Assembly (NCBI GenBank): GCA_949486985.1
Contig: CATBLW010000063.1
Location: 1-11,478 of the forward strand
DNA: 11,478 bases
Direction: 5' to 3'
From: Prochlorococcus marinus str. MIT 9215
GTDB lineage: Bacteria > Cyanobacteriota > Cyanobacteriia > PCC-6307 > Cyanobiaceae
Of the stretch, positions 1 through 7,963 are shown in pieces. Made by a program: the position numbers and the translations under genes. The notes beneath the pieces were generated by a model. That model searched no databases and had not been told where the DNA came from. It worked only from the letters and a program-made list of their open reading frames with translations. How positions within the stretch are numbered: position 1 is the first letter of the stretch; each line of letters begins with the position of its first letter.

Positions 1-139
1 GGTTCTCGGGGATAACCGAGGCAACAGCTCAGATGGACGTTATTGGCCAGGGGGGCCTTTCCTGCCGGAACGGGAAATAATTGGTCGGGCCGTGTGGCGT
101 TTCTGGCCCTTTAATCGTGTGGGTTCTCTTGGCTCCTGA
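1..139 (+). CDS. lepB: Signal peptidase I, C-terminal fragment (5' end outside window)
   Basis: The frame starting at base 2 gives about 45 residues ending at TGA 137-139. It opens with VLGDNRGNSSDGRYW, which matches the conserved C-terminal box E of type I signal peptidases (GDNRxNSxDSR). It then continues with IIGRAVWRFWPFNRVG, the usual cyanobacterial C-terminus. LepB is a membrane-anchored Ser/Lys protease that removes signal peptides from exported proteins. The catalytic Ser and Lys and the membrane anchor lie upstream of the window, so activity cannot be judged. Its last 29 bases overlap the 3' end of the convergent dihydroorotase-like gene. No terminator hairpin is evident between the two. 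Confidence 0.92.
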   Translation, partial: VLGDNRGNSSDGRYWPGGPFLPEREIIGRAVWRFWPFNRVGSLGS

Positions 140-1385
140 GGCCACAGGCCACTACGCGGCCAATCAATTGACGACTTTGCCAGGGTTGATTGGCTGCTTT
201 GGGTGCATTCCTATGGAGTCGATCTTGAATCCATTCTTTATTTGGGTCGAAGAGTAACCAACGGCGGCTGCCACAGCTCAAGCGTTCTTCAGGCAGCTTG
301 AGCAATTTGGATGGTCCAAAGCTGAGAACTTGCCATAGTTGCTCGACAGACCAGCCTGCTTTGACAACAAGCTCTTGCCAAAGAGAAGGTAAAACGAGCT
401 GATGGCCAGTTAGGCCAGGTTGTCGCTGGTCAGGCGGTTGTTGCGTATCTTCCTCATCGAGGGGGATGGCATGCACGGCGACGGCATTGATGATGCCGTC
501 GGCTAGGGCTTGGATTAGGGCTTGGCGGTCCTCTGGTCCCCCTAGTGAGGGTGTGACTCTCCAGCCGAGTTCGGTGGGTTGAAGAGTGGTTCGGTCAGCA
601 ACAAGATGCCACCAGCAGACACTTGCCATTGGTGGCTTGGGGCTAGTGGTCAACATGTTGACGCCTACGGCGGTTGAGACGTTCATGACCCGTATGGCTC
701 TGTCCGGGTGTTGACGCTGCAGTTCGAGTATTTGGCCAAGGGGAAGGGTCTCGCTTGCTAATGGGTCTGGCGCCCAGCCGGCTCGAAGCGTTTCAACGCC
801 TTCCCGAACCATGCCATCGCCTTGAATGCCTTGATCTCTTGGCGCGAGCAGCACGGGTGCTGCTCCCATTTCTCCTAGTAGGAGTCCACGTTGCAGGAGT
901 GTTAGAGGCAGGATCAGATCGTCATCTGCAAGGCCAAGGGCACCGTGCTGCAGTAGATCCCCGTGGGTCGAAAGTTCTTTCCCTTCTCCGCCGCGGCTGA
1001 AGCCGCCCCAAAGATGAATCTTGATATCGCTTTGACTATTCGCAAATCCCTGCAGTCTTTCTGGCCGGTCACGCCAAGATGAACTGCGGGGCAACAGAGC
1101 AAGTTGGCCGAAGCCACTTGCAGCAGCAGCGTTCCTCAGGCTTGATAGTGTTTCACTGCGGCTGCTGATGGGATCCTCCAGTACTGAATGGGGATCCACC
1201 AAGCAGGGCGCAAGGAGCTTTTCAGGGGCTGATTCGGGCGTCAGTTTGAGCTCTTGGGCCCGTTCTCTCGCCTTGCTGCCAAAGGCAATGATTTGGCCAT
1301 CACTGATCAGGGCCGCATCGTTAACCACCTGTTGATCGGCCCCATGCAAGATTCGGACAGGGTCCAGCAGCTGTGCTTCGGGCAT
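111..1385 (-). CDS. Dihydroorotase-like protein, probably non-catalytic
   Basis: A 424-residue protein with the fold signature of the amidohydrolase/dihydroorotase family (COG0044). It shows an N-terminal beta-sandwich segment (NDAALISDGQIIAFG), a VDPH segment near residue 64, NVSTA near 235 and ALADGIINAVAVHAIP near 304. Length and segment order fit PyrC. However, the metal ligands are replaced. The family DxHxH is here D64-P-H66-S-V68, the His of HISTA is N235, the His of the pvxxHxED segment is A181, and the Asp of DHAP is V304. I therefore infer a pseudo-enzyme, as with the inactive PyrX-type homologues; any role, such as a scaffold, is unknown. The ATG at 1385 is preferred over the upstream TTG at 1430, because it lies 4 nt after the stop of the upstream gpmB-like gene. 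The two probably form an operon. Confidence 0.85.
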   Translation of the reverse strand: MPEAQLLDPVRILHGADQQVVNDAALISDGQIIAFGSKARERAQELKLTPESAPEKLLAPCLVDPHSVLEDPISSRSETLSSLRNAAAASGFGQLALLPRSSSWRDRPERLQGFANSQSDIKIHLWGGFSRGGEGKELSTHGDLLQHGALGLADDDLILPLTLLQRGLLLGEMGAAPVLLAPRDQGIQGDGMVREGVETLRAGWAPDPLASETLPLGQILELQRQHPDRAIRVMNVSTAVGVNMLTTSPKPPMASVCWWHLVADRTTLQPTELGWRVTPSLGGPEDRQALIQALADGIINAVAVHAIPLDEEDTQQPPDQRQPGLTGHQLVLPSLWQELVVKAGWSVEQLWQVLSFGPSKLLKLPEERLSCGSRRWLLFDPNKEWIQDRLHRNAPKAANQPWQSRQLIGRVVACGLRSQENPHD

Positions 1386-1389
1386 AACT

Positions 1390-2724
1390 TCAGAGTGCAC
1401 CTGCAGCTGTGCGATCAAGCACACCACCAAGGTGAGAGGTGAGGTTTAGACAGGTCACAACTGCAGGTTGGCCGGGTTCTGTCGGGATGTCGACCACCGT
1501 CACACCACCGTTGCCTTGTTTGACTGACCAGATGTCGGCCGGAGTCAGCCCAAGCAGGTGGCAGAGGATCGTCTTGTTGACAGCATCATGGGCCACCACG
1601 AGGGCTGTTTCGTGGGGCTCCAGCGTTGAGGCGATTTGATCCCAGCAAGTCACTGAGCGGGTCCAGACGTCTTGGATGGTTTCTCCTTCAGGCATTTGCA
1701 CTGTTTCAGGAGCTTGCTTCCAGGCTTCGAGCAGTGTTGCCCAGCCATCCTTGATCTCCTCTTCCAGTTTTCCCTCCCAGAGGCCATGGCCGATCTCCAC
1801 GAGGCCATCGGTAACCTCCAGATGGACATCTTGATGGGCTTTCAAGATCGCTTCTGCCGTTTGCTTGGGCCTGGTCATCGAACTGCTGAAAGCCTTTTGA
1901 ATCGCCACATCGCTGAGAAATGATCCGGCTGCTTCTGCTTGAGCTTGGCCATTGCTATTGAGTGGAATATCGATCTGGCCTTGAAAACGACCCTGTCGAT
2001 TCCAGTCGGTTTCGCCGTGGCGAACCAGAATCATTCGTGCTCCCTTGCCTTTGTTTGGGAGTGGTTGATCAAGGTGCGCTGTGCTGTTCAGGCATTCGAT
2101 TTGAACCTCATGGGCTTGCTTTTGGCTGGGCATCAGGTTGAACACTGACAGCGAAGCGTTGTCGACCCTTAGCCGCCGCAATCCTTGCTTTGGTTTTCCT
2201 AATAAGACGAGCATGATGCAGCGAAGGATGGTGGTGTGTGCAACCACCAGAACCGTTTCATTGCCATCCACAGGGTGGCGTTGAACGAGGGACTGCAGGA
2301 AACTCTGAGCTTGCTCAATGAGTTCTCCGATCGGCTGATATCGCGTGCCATCCTGCCGCTCTAGGAACACATCTTCGGGGTCTTTCTGCCAGGCATGAAA
2401 GGCCTCTGGAAACCTGCTTTTCAGTTCGTCGCGAGTTAGGCCACTCCAGGGTTCAAGATCGACTTCAATCAGCGCGTCATCGAAACAAGGCGTGAGTTCC
2501 TTTTTGCCACGAGCCTCCAGGAGCTTGGTTGTTGTTTCTGCTGCTCGTTGGAGTGGTGAGCTGTAAACAGCATCGATCGGCACCTCAGCAAGTGCTTTTC
2601 CTGTTCGTCGAGCTTGCTCTTGGCCTGCCTCGCTGAGGTTGGAAAGGTCATTGCGACCCTGAATTCGGCCTTCATTGTTGAAGGTGCTTAGTCCATGACG
2701 GACCAGAAGAAGACGCAAGGACAC
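1390..2724 (-). CDS. gpmB: Tandem-domain histidine phosphatase (phosphoglycerate mutase-like)
   Basis: A 444-residue protein made of two complete histidine-phosphatase domains. Domain 1 starts with LLLVRHGLSTFN (phospho-acceptor His10) and carries the second-His motif VVAHTTILR. Domain 2 starts with MILVRHGETDWN (His236) and carries VVAHDAVNKT. Both catalytic histidines and both RHG motifs are intact in each half, so both domains could be active. The family includes phosphoglycerate mutases and sugar-phosphate phosphatases; the plant 2-carboxyarabinitol-1-phosphate phosphatase also contains phosphoglycerate mutase-like sequence. The substrate cannot be read from the sequence. I chose the GTG at 2724 (VSLRLLLVRHG), because the domain begins right there and the only longer start is a TTG at 2781 with an unconvincing extension. 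The dihydroorotase-like gene follows after 4 nt. The gene symbol follows common annotation and is not proof of mutase activity. Confidence 0.9.
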   Translation of the reverse strand: MSLRLLLVRHGLSTFNNEGRIQGRNDLSNLSEAGQEQARRTGKALAEVPIDAVYSSPLQRAAETTTKLLEARGKKELTPCFDDALIEVDLEPWSGLTRDELKSRFPEAFHAWQKDPEDVFLERQDGTRYQPIGELIEQAQSFLQSLVQRHPVDGNETVLVVAHTTILRCIMLVLLGKPKQGLRRLRVDNASLSVFNLMPSQKQAHEVQIECLNSTAHLDQPLPNKGKGARMILVRHGETDWNRQGRFQGQIDIPLNSNGQAQAEAAGSFLSDVAIQKAFSSSMTRPKQTAEAILKAHQDVHLEVTDGLVEIGHGLWEGKLEEEIKDGWATLLEAWKQAPETVQMPEGETIQDVWTRSVTCWDQIASTLEPHETALVVAHDAVNKTILCHLLGLTPADIWSVKQGNGGVTVVDIPTEPGQPAVVTCLNLTSHLGGVLDRTAAGAL

Positions 2725-2818
2725 CGGCAGAGATGTTTTGGCGCGGCCATCGTATGGGGGCCAGGCCAGCGGCCTTTGCAATCTCCATGGAGAATCAGGT
2801 TCAGATGATGCCAGGTTG

Positions 2819-4195
2819 TTGACTCAAACCCCTTCGCGACAAGCCAATCCGGCCTGGAAAGCATGGGTTGCACTTGTTTCTTTGACGTTCGCTGTGGCGG
2901 TTTGGGTGATGGGGCTGGCGGATAGCTTCAATCGACCGTCTGTTACACCCGCCCTTTCTTTGCAGCAGCAAGAGATGGCTTTGCTGGCTGAGCCTGCCGT
3001 CCCTGAGAAGTTTCGCTCTCTGCTGGTAGGGCAAGACCCAAAAGCGTCATTGATGGAGGCGTTGCGCGAGATCCCTTTGGATCAGATGACTGAGCGACAG
3101 CGCCTTCTTCTTGCTGGCTTGCAACCTTCAGGGGCAGAAAGAGGCACAGTTCTGGCGGAACCATTTGAGGCGCCTGCTTTGCGTGCATTGCAGGATGCAC
3201 TGCTGTCGAGTTCTGCCGAACAAGGAAAGGGCCTGGTTCTTGCTGACCAACAGATCCTGCAATCCTTGGCTGTTGATCCTCTGCTCAATCAGGTTGGTTG
3301 CTTCGCTCTTGGTGGTGCTGCTGATGTCTGTTTGAACTCCAACATCGCTAGCAGCATGGCGTTGAGGCTTGCGCTGAGCGAGACCTTGCCAGCGGTGGCT
3401 TTGCTTCTTGGCCTTGGCTTGTTGTTGTATCAACTCTGGCGCTGGTTCCGCAAGACAGAAGATCCTTGGCAGCCGTTGGTTGCGATCCCTCTCTCCATCA
3501 CAGACATGGTGATTCTTGTCGCTGGTGGATTTGTGGTGTTGGGCGAGGTGATGCTTCCTCTTGTTGTGGCGCCATTGAGTGCTGCACTCACCAAGGGCTT
3601 GGTCAGTCCTTTAAGTGATGCGGTCACCGTGTTGATTGGCTATTGCGCCTTAGCCATCGCTCCGCTGCTGATTCTTCGCCAGCAACTGCAAGGCTTGGAT
3701 AAGACGCAGCGGCCGCTGCAGGGATGGTTGCAGTGGCGGCTGCGTCCTTGGTTGTCGGCCTTGTGCCAAGGAGGTCGTGGTTGGTTGATGGTGATGCCGC
3801 CAGTGTTGTTGACGGGTTGGCTAATGGGACTGTTGCTTGGCGATCAGGGTGGCAGCAATCCTCTGCTGGAGATGGTGTTACGAAGCAAGGATCCTTTAGC
3901 ACTGTTGCTTTTGGCGACAACAGCTGTCGTTTTGGCGCCTTTGTTTGAGGAAGTTGTGTTCCGAGGCGTTTTGTTGCCTGTGTTGGCTTCCTCTCTGGGA
4001 AGGGCCTGGGGTGTGTTTGCAAGTGCTTTGGTCTTTGGGGTTGCACACCTCAGCGTTGGCGAGTTGCCTCCCTTGGTGGTCTTGGGCATTGGGCTGGGTT
4101 TGTTGCGGTTAAGCAGCGGCCGCTTACTTCCCTGCGTATTGATGCATGCCTTATGGAATGGAGTTACTTTTGCCAATCTTTTACTGCTGGCTTGA
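2819..4195 (+). CDS. CPBP-family (CAAX-type) intramembrane metalloprotease
   Basis: About 458 residues, with a membrane span at the N-terminus (AWVALVSLTFAVAVWVMGLA), a soluble loop of about 150 residues and then a polytopic C-terminal half. The protease motifs are intact: E377-E378-VVF-R382 (EExxxR), F406GVAH410 (FxxxH) and H443ALWN447 (HxxxN). These define the CPBP/Abi family (PF02517, MEROPS M79) of membrane-embedded glutamic or metallo-proteases. No ATG or GTG lies in frame upstream of the conserved part. Candidate starts are TTG at 2738, 2816 or 2819. I chose 2819 (LTQTPSR), because 2738 would leave only 13 bp to the divergent gpmB start and no room for promoters. The exact start is uncertain. 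The substrate is unknown; family members process prenylated proteins or peptides, or act in protein targeting. Confidence 0.88.
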   Translation: MTQTPSRQANPAWKAWVALVSLTFAVAVWVMGLADSFNRPSVTPALSLQQQEMALLAEPAVPEKFRSLLVGQDPKASLMEALREIPLDQMTERQRLLLAGLQPSGAERGTVLAEPFEAPALRALQDALLSSSAEQGKGLVLADQQILQSLAVDPLLNQVGCFALGGAADVCLNSNIASSMALRLALSETLPAVALLLGLGLLLYQLWRWFRKTEDPWQPLVAIPLSITDMVILVAGGFVVLGEVMLPLVVAPLSAALTKGLVSPLSDAVTVLIGYCALAIAPLLILRQQLQGLDKTQRPLQGWLQWRLRPWLSALCQGGRGWLMVMPPVLLTGWLMGLLLGDQGGSNPLLEMVLRSKDPLALLLLATTAVVLAPLFEEVVFRGVLLPVLASSLGRAWGVFASALVFGVAHLSVGELPPLVVLGIGLGLLRLSSGRLLPCVLMHALWNGVTFANLLLLA

Positions 4196-4210
4196 TGGAA
4201 GAACTTCGCT

Positions 4211-4246
4211 TCTGACTTTGCATCTGATTGCGCGTCTGAATTGAGT
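4211..4246 (+). repeat. Three degenerate 12-nt units starting TCTGA
   Basis: TCTGA occurs at 4211, 4223 and 4235, exactly 12 nt apart, in the short gap between the protease stop and the next gene. Outside the TCTGA core the units agree only partly, mostly in T at the seventh position. It could be a degenerate tandem repeat or chance. Confidence 0.35.
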
Positions 4247-4301
4247 TGTGATTCATTGACCTTGCCGCGGCGCTGGCAGGGTGTTTCACTGATTTATTGC
4301 A

Positions 4302-4781
4302 GTGTCTTTTTCGGTGGTCGCCGTTCCTCAGCCGCGTCAGTCATCTGCGGGACGTGCTTTAAATTCCGCTCGTTCAGCGAACCCGCTTGAGTTAATCCAG
4401 GGTTCTCTTTCCACTCGAAAGGTTGCCCGCCATTCGCCGATGTTGGCAGGTCTTCATCGCGCGACTGATGGTGCCTTGCTTGGTGTGGTGATGGGCGTTG
4501 CCGTGTTGTCGGCGCTGACACTTCATTGGCAGCACCGTTGGACCATGGCCTTTGCAAGGCTCGAGTCGTCGCGGATTTTGGCTCATCGCCTAACAGAATC
4601 CACGGCCATGTTGGAGCGTCATCTGCTTGAACGTTCGAAGTCACCCCAGGGCATGGTTCCCACCAAGGCTGCCAATCTGCTTTACCTTGATCGACCTGTA
4701 AGCGATGCCAACAATACGGATCGCGATCAGTTGACCATGTTGAGTCAATTGATGGACAATCCAATCAATCACGGTTACTGA
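4302..4781 (+). CDS. Single-span membrane protein upstream of ftsI, FtsL-like by topology
   Basis: A 159-residue protein starting with GTG. It has a basic/polar N-terminal cytoplasmic stretch of about 55 residues and one hydrophobic span (about residues 57-75, GALLGVVMGVAVLSALTLHW). A helical, probably coiled-coil segment follows (FARLESSRILAHRLTESTAM), then a hydrophilic tail. FtsL has this layout (short cytoplasmic end, one span, periplasmic coiled coil) and in many bacteria sits directly before ftsI. Here the TGA stop shares a base with the ftsI ATG (TGATG), implying translational coupling and a shared function in septation. Sequence similarity to FtsL cannot be claimed by eye, as FtsL diverges quickly. 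No Shine-Dalgarno is visible before the GTG. In-frame alternatives are GTG 4314 and ATG 4440; the long N-terminus makes 4302 or 4314 likelier. Confidence 0.8.
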   Translation: MSFSVVAVPQPRQSSAGRALNSARSANPLELIQGSLSTRKVARHSPMLAGLHRATDGALLGVVMGVAVLSALTLHWQHRWTMAFARLESSRILAHRLTESTAMLERHLLERSKSPQGMVPTKAANLLYLDRPVSDANNTDRDQLTMLSQLMDNPINHGY

Positions 4782-6592
4782 TGCCGGCCTTGAAGGGGCG
4801 AAGTCCCAGGCGATCCAGACAAGATCGTCGCCGGGTTATCCCTTTTGCCCCTGTACCTGCTCACCGGATGTGGTGGGTGTTTTTGATCCTTTGTTTTGGT
4901 TTGACAGGGCTTGTGGGCCGGATGGCTTGGTTGCAGGTCTTTCAGGCGCCTGAACTAGAAGCTCGAGCTAGGTCTCTCCAGACGCATCGAACCAAACCTT
5001 TGGGGACAAGGCGTTCGATTGTTGACCGCACGGGCCGCTTGGTGGCTCTCGATGAAGAACGTTTTCGGCTTTGGGCCCATCCGCGTTATTTCAATTTCCC
5101 TGGAGATGACCCTGGCTTGATTCGCAAGCCAGTGGATGTGGCTCGCAAGCTTTCTGGGGTGTTGGCACTGCCGATGGCTGAATTGGTGGACCGCCTAGGG
5201 GATAGGGCGTCAGGCGTCAAATTGGCTGAGGGGATGGATCCAGAAACAGCGGCGAACATTCGTCAGATGGGAATCAGTGGTTTGGATCTTGAGGCCTATC
5301 CCCAAAGGGTTTACCCCCAGGGTTCTCTGTTTGCGAATGTTGTTGGCTTCCTCAATCAAGATCGTGAACCTCAGGCTGGGATGGAGCAGAGCCGCCATCA
5401 GGATCTGCTGCGTCATGAACAGGCTCGAAGTTTGCGCAGAGGGGCAGATGGCACGCCACTGCCTGATGACCTTGCCCCTGGAACCTTTTACGGGGACGAC
5501 CTAAAGCTGCAGCTCACTCTCGATGCACGCCTTCAAGAGTTGGCTGTGAACGCGCTTGCTGCCCAAGTCAAAGAGTGGAAAGCAAAGAAAGGCGTGGCCA
5601 TCGTCATGGATGTCACCAATGGGGAGCTATTGGCCTTGGCCTCTACACCCACTTATGACCCAAACACCTATTGGAAATTCCCACCGGCTCGCTTTCGTGA
5701 ATGGTCTGTTCAGGATCTCTATGAACCTGGCTCCACGTTCAAGCCGATCAACCTGGCTGTGGCTCTGCAAGAAGGAGTGATTGAGCCGGAGGGAAAAGTG
5801 AATGACACAGGATCGTTGCAAGTTGGTGGTTGGCCCATCTCCAACCACGATCGCAAGGGGAATGGAGTGATCGATTACCCCACGGTGCTGCAAGTGTCGA
5901 GCAATGTCGCCATGGTGAAGACCATGCGCCATCTCGACCCGTCGGTTTATTGGGACTGGTTGAGTCGACTGGGAATTGATGCCACCCCCGATACCGATCT
6001 TCCTGGCGCCGTCGCTGGTCAACTGAAGAGCAAAGAGCAGTTTGTCGCTCAGCCGATTGAACCGGCAACAGCTGCATTTGGTCAGGGGTTTTCGTTGACC
6101 CCTTTAAAACTTGCCCAATTGCATGCTGTGATTGCCAATGGTGGTCGCCTTGTGAGTCCGCATATCACGAGGGGGTTGCGAGCTGGAGAAGCCCTGGCTC
6201 CTCCCCGCGCTCCGATGAGTGGACAGCAGTTGTTGCGACCAGATGTCACACGCATCGTGCGTGGCTGGATGGAATCGGTAGTCGATCAGGGCAGTGGAAA
6301 AGGAGCGAAAACGCCTGGATATCGAATAGGAGGCAAAACCGGCACTGCGCAGAAAGCGCTGAATGGGATTTATCTCTCAGGGGCAAAGATCTGCAGCTTT
6401 GTTGCCAATCTTCCCGTCGACAACCCTCGCTTCGTGGTTGTTGTGGTTGTGGATGAACCGAAGGGGGAGCATGCCTATGGCTCAACTGTGGCGGTGCCTG
6501 TAGCCAAGCAAATTATTGATGGCTTGTTGGTACTTGAAAAGATTCCGCCCAGCAAAAACAACGAGACCCAATTGGAGTCGGCAAACGGCTAA
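4781..6592 (+). CDS. ftsI: Septal peptidoglycan transpeptidase (class B PBP, FtsI/PBP3)
   Basis: 603 residues, the usual size for cyanobacterial FtsI. An Arg-rich cytoplasmic N-terminus is followed by one membrane span (about residues 31-50, WWVFLILCFGLTGLVGRMAW), a non-catalytic PBP dimer domain and the transpeptidase domain. All three penicillin-binding motifs are present in order: S318TFK321 (acyl-ester serine), S373-S-N375, and K519TGT522. The protein cross-links septal peptidoglycan through D,D-transpeptidation in the divisome and is the target of beta-lactams. No PASTA domains follow the catalytic domain. Translation probably depends on coupling to the FtsL-like gene, because the ATG overlaps its stop and no independent ribosome site is visible. 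The TAA stop is followed by a 92-bp gap before talB. Confidence 0.96.
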   Translation: MPALKGRSPRRSRQDRRRVIPFAPVPAHRMWWVFLILCFGLTGLVGRMAWLQVFQAPELEARARSLQTHRTKPLGTRRSIVDRTGRLVALDEERFRLWAHPRYFNFPGDDPGLIRKPVDVARKLSGVLALPMAELVDRLGDRASGVKLAEGMDPETAANIRQMGISGLDLEAYPQRVYPQGSLFANVVGFLNQDREPQAGMEQSRHQDLLRHEQARSLRRGADGTPLPDDLAPGTFYGDDLKLQLTLDARLQELAVNALAAQVKEWKAKKGVAIVMDVTNGELLALASTPTYDPNTYWKFPPARFREWSVQDLYEPGSTFKPINLAVALQEGVIEPEGKVNDTGSLQVGGWPISNHDRKGNGVIDYPTVLQVSSNVAMVKTMRHLDPSVYWDWLSRLGIDATPDTDLPGAVAGQLKSKEQFVAQPIEPATAAFGQGFSLTPLKLAQLHAVIANGGRLVSPHITRGLRAGEALAPPRAPMSGQQLLRPDVTRIVRGWMESVVDQGSGKGAKTPGYRIGGKTGTAQKALNGIYLSGAKICSFVANLPVDNPRFVVVVVVDEPKGEHAYGSTVAVPVAKQIIDGLLVLEKIPPSKNNETQLESANG

Positions 6593-6684
6593 GGCTTGGC
6601 AACCCTTTGATGGTGAGTTCTGGACCTGAGCGGTTATTGAAAAAATCGCAGCTAACTTGATGGTCTAGCGAGATGTTTTTCGTC

Positions 6685-7857
6685 ATGGCCAACCTTCTTG
6701 AGCAGCTTTCCTCCATGACTGTGGTCGTGGCAGATACCGGTGATTTAGAAGCTATTCGTAAGTTCACTCCTAGAGATGCAACGACCAATCCTTCTTTGAT
6801 ATTGGCGGCCGCTCAGATTCCTGCCTATCAGAATTTGATTGATGAAGCGTTGCATTCATCACGTAAGTTGCTGGGAGAATCTGCACCAGTTGAAGATGTA
6901 GTGCATGAAGCTCTCGACGAGATCTGTGTGATTTTTGGTAAGGAAATATTGAAGATTGTTCCAGGAAGAGTCTCAACCGAAGTTGATGCAAGGCTTAGTT
7001 TTGATACTGAAGGTACGATCGCAAAGGCGCATAAACTTATCGGCCTTTATAAAGAGGCTGGTATTAGTAAAGATCGTGTATTGATTAAGATTGCATCAAC
7101 TTGGGAAGGAATTGAGGCCGCAGCAGCTCTTGAAAAGGATGGCATCCATTGCAACTTGACCCTGCTATTCGGTTTTGCACAGGCAGCTGCATGTGCTGAG
7201 GCTGGTGTGACTTTGATCTCTCCATTTGTTGGCCGCATACTTGATTGGTTCAAAGCAGATACAGGTCGCGACTCTTATCCAGGTCATGAAGATCCTGGGG
7301 TTATATCTGTGACAAAGATCTTCAATTACTTCAAGACATATGGATATAAGACAGAGATTATGGGAGCAAGCTTCAGGAATATTGAGGAGATTATTGAGCT
7401 TGCTGGCTGCGACCTTCTAACGATCTCTCCAAAGCTTTTGGATCAGCTGCGTAGCTCTGAAGTTCATCTGGATAGAAAGCTTGACGGCAGCAAGCCTGCT
7501 GCCACTGAGGCCAAGATTCAGCTCGATAAAGGCACGTTTGCTTCGATGATGGCTAGCGATCGAATGGCACACGAGAAGCTGGATGAAGGGATTCGTGGAT
7601 TTAGTAAGGCCATTGAAACCCTTGAAGCACAGCTTGCTCATCGGTTGGCTGAATTGGAAGGAGGCGCTGCTTTTAGCCATGCCGTTCAGGAGATCTTCTT
7701 GCTTAATGATCTCGATGGAGATGGCTGCATTACCCGTGAAGAATGGCTGGGTAGTGATGCAGTTTTTGACGCTCTCGACCATGACCATGATGGCCGATTG
7801 CTTCAGGATGATGTGCGCTCTGGGCTTGGGGCTGCACTCGCGCTTGCTGCGGCTTAA
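6685..7857 (+). CDS. talB: Transaldolase with C-terminal EF-hand pair
   Basis: 390 residues from the ATG at 6685 (MANLLEQLSSMTVVVADTGD). An in-frame ATG at 6673 would add MFFV, but the family N-terminus fits 6685. The first ~325 residues are a full TalB-type transaldolase. They include DATTNPSLIL and VLIKIASTWEGI with the Schiff-base Lys135. The enzyme moves dihydroxyacetone units between sugar phosphates in the pentose-phosphate pathway. The extra ~60 residues hold two EF-hand loops. Loop 1 (342-353, DLDGDGCITREE) matches the calcium consensus at every ligand position. Loop 2 (365-376, DHDHDGRLLQDD) has Asp instead of Glu at position 12. Such tails are absent from E. coli TalB. Calcium binding or control of the enzyme is inference. 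A hairpin-rich AT region follows the stop. Confidence 0.96.
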   Translation: MANLLEQLSSMTVVVADTGDLEAIRKFTPRDATTNPSLILAAAQIPAYQNLIDEALHSSRKLLGESAPVEDVVHEALDEICVIFGKEILKIVPGRVSTEVDARLSFDTEGTIAKAHKLIGLYKEAGISKDRVLIKIASTWEGIEAAAALEKDGIHCNLTLLFGFAQAAACAEAGVTLISPFVGRILDWFKADTGRDSYPGHEDPGVISVTKIFNYFKTYGYKTEIMGASFRNIEEIIELAGCDLLTISPKLLDQLRSSEVHLDRKLDGSKPAATEAKIQLDKGTFASMMASDRMAHEKLDEGIRGFSKAIETLEAQLAHRLAELEGGAAFSHAVQEIFLLNDLDGDGCITREEWLGSDAVFDALDHDHDGRLLQDDVRSGLGAALALAAA

Positions 7858-7891
7858 ATAATAAATAAAACTTTGCTTCTTTAGTATTTTG

Positions 7892-7946
7892 CCAATAGAT
7901 GGCTATTGGACTGGCAAGTTGTGCTGGGAACTTGGACTGGTAAGTC
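7892..7946 (+). promoter_or_regulatory. Chain of three hairpins in the talB 3' region
   Basis: Three perfect inverted repeats lie almost end to end. CCAATAG/CTATTGG (7892-7898 with 7903-7909) encloses a 4-nt loop. CAAGTT/AACTTG (7915-7920 with 7929-7934) encloses 8 nt. GACT/AGTC (7935-7938 with 7943-7946) encloses 4 nt. The last two include the imperfect direct repeat TTGGACTGGYAAGT (7906-7919 and 7932-7945, 13 of 14 identical). A T-rich tract starts about 12 nt further on, too far for a textbook terminator. An mRNA 3'-end structure or a small RNA is possible. Confidence 0.45.
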
Positions 7947-7963
7947 GCTATTAAAATCCTTTT

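Noticed and set aside
3624..4176. Long minus-strand frames opposite the protease gene
   Set aside because: Antisense shadows of a gene with intact protease motifs; Pro/Thr/Lys-rich translations typical of reverse-frame reading.
4256..4284. TTGACC as a -35 box for the FtsL-like/ftsI operon
   Set aside because: No -10-like hexamer at 16-18 nt spacing.
6637..6666. TTGAAA with a TGGTCT about 18 nt downstream as a talB promoter
   Set aside because: The -10 match is poor; not enough to call a promoter.
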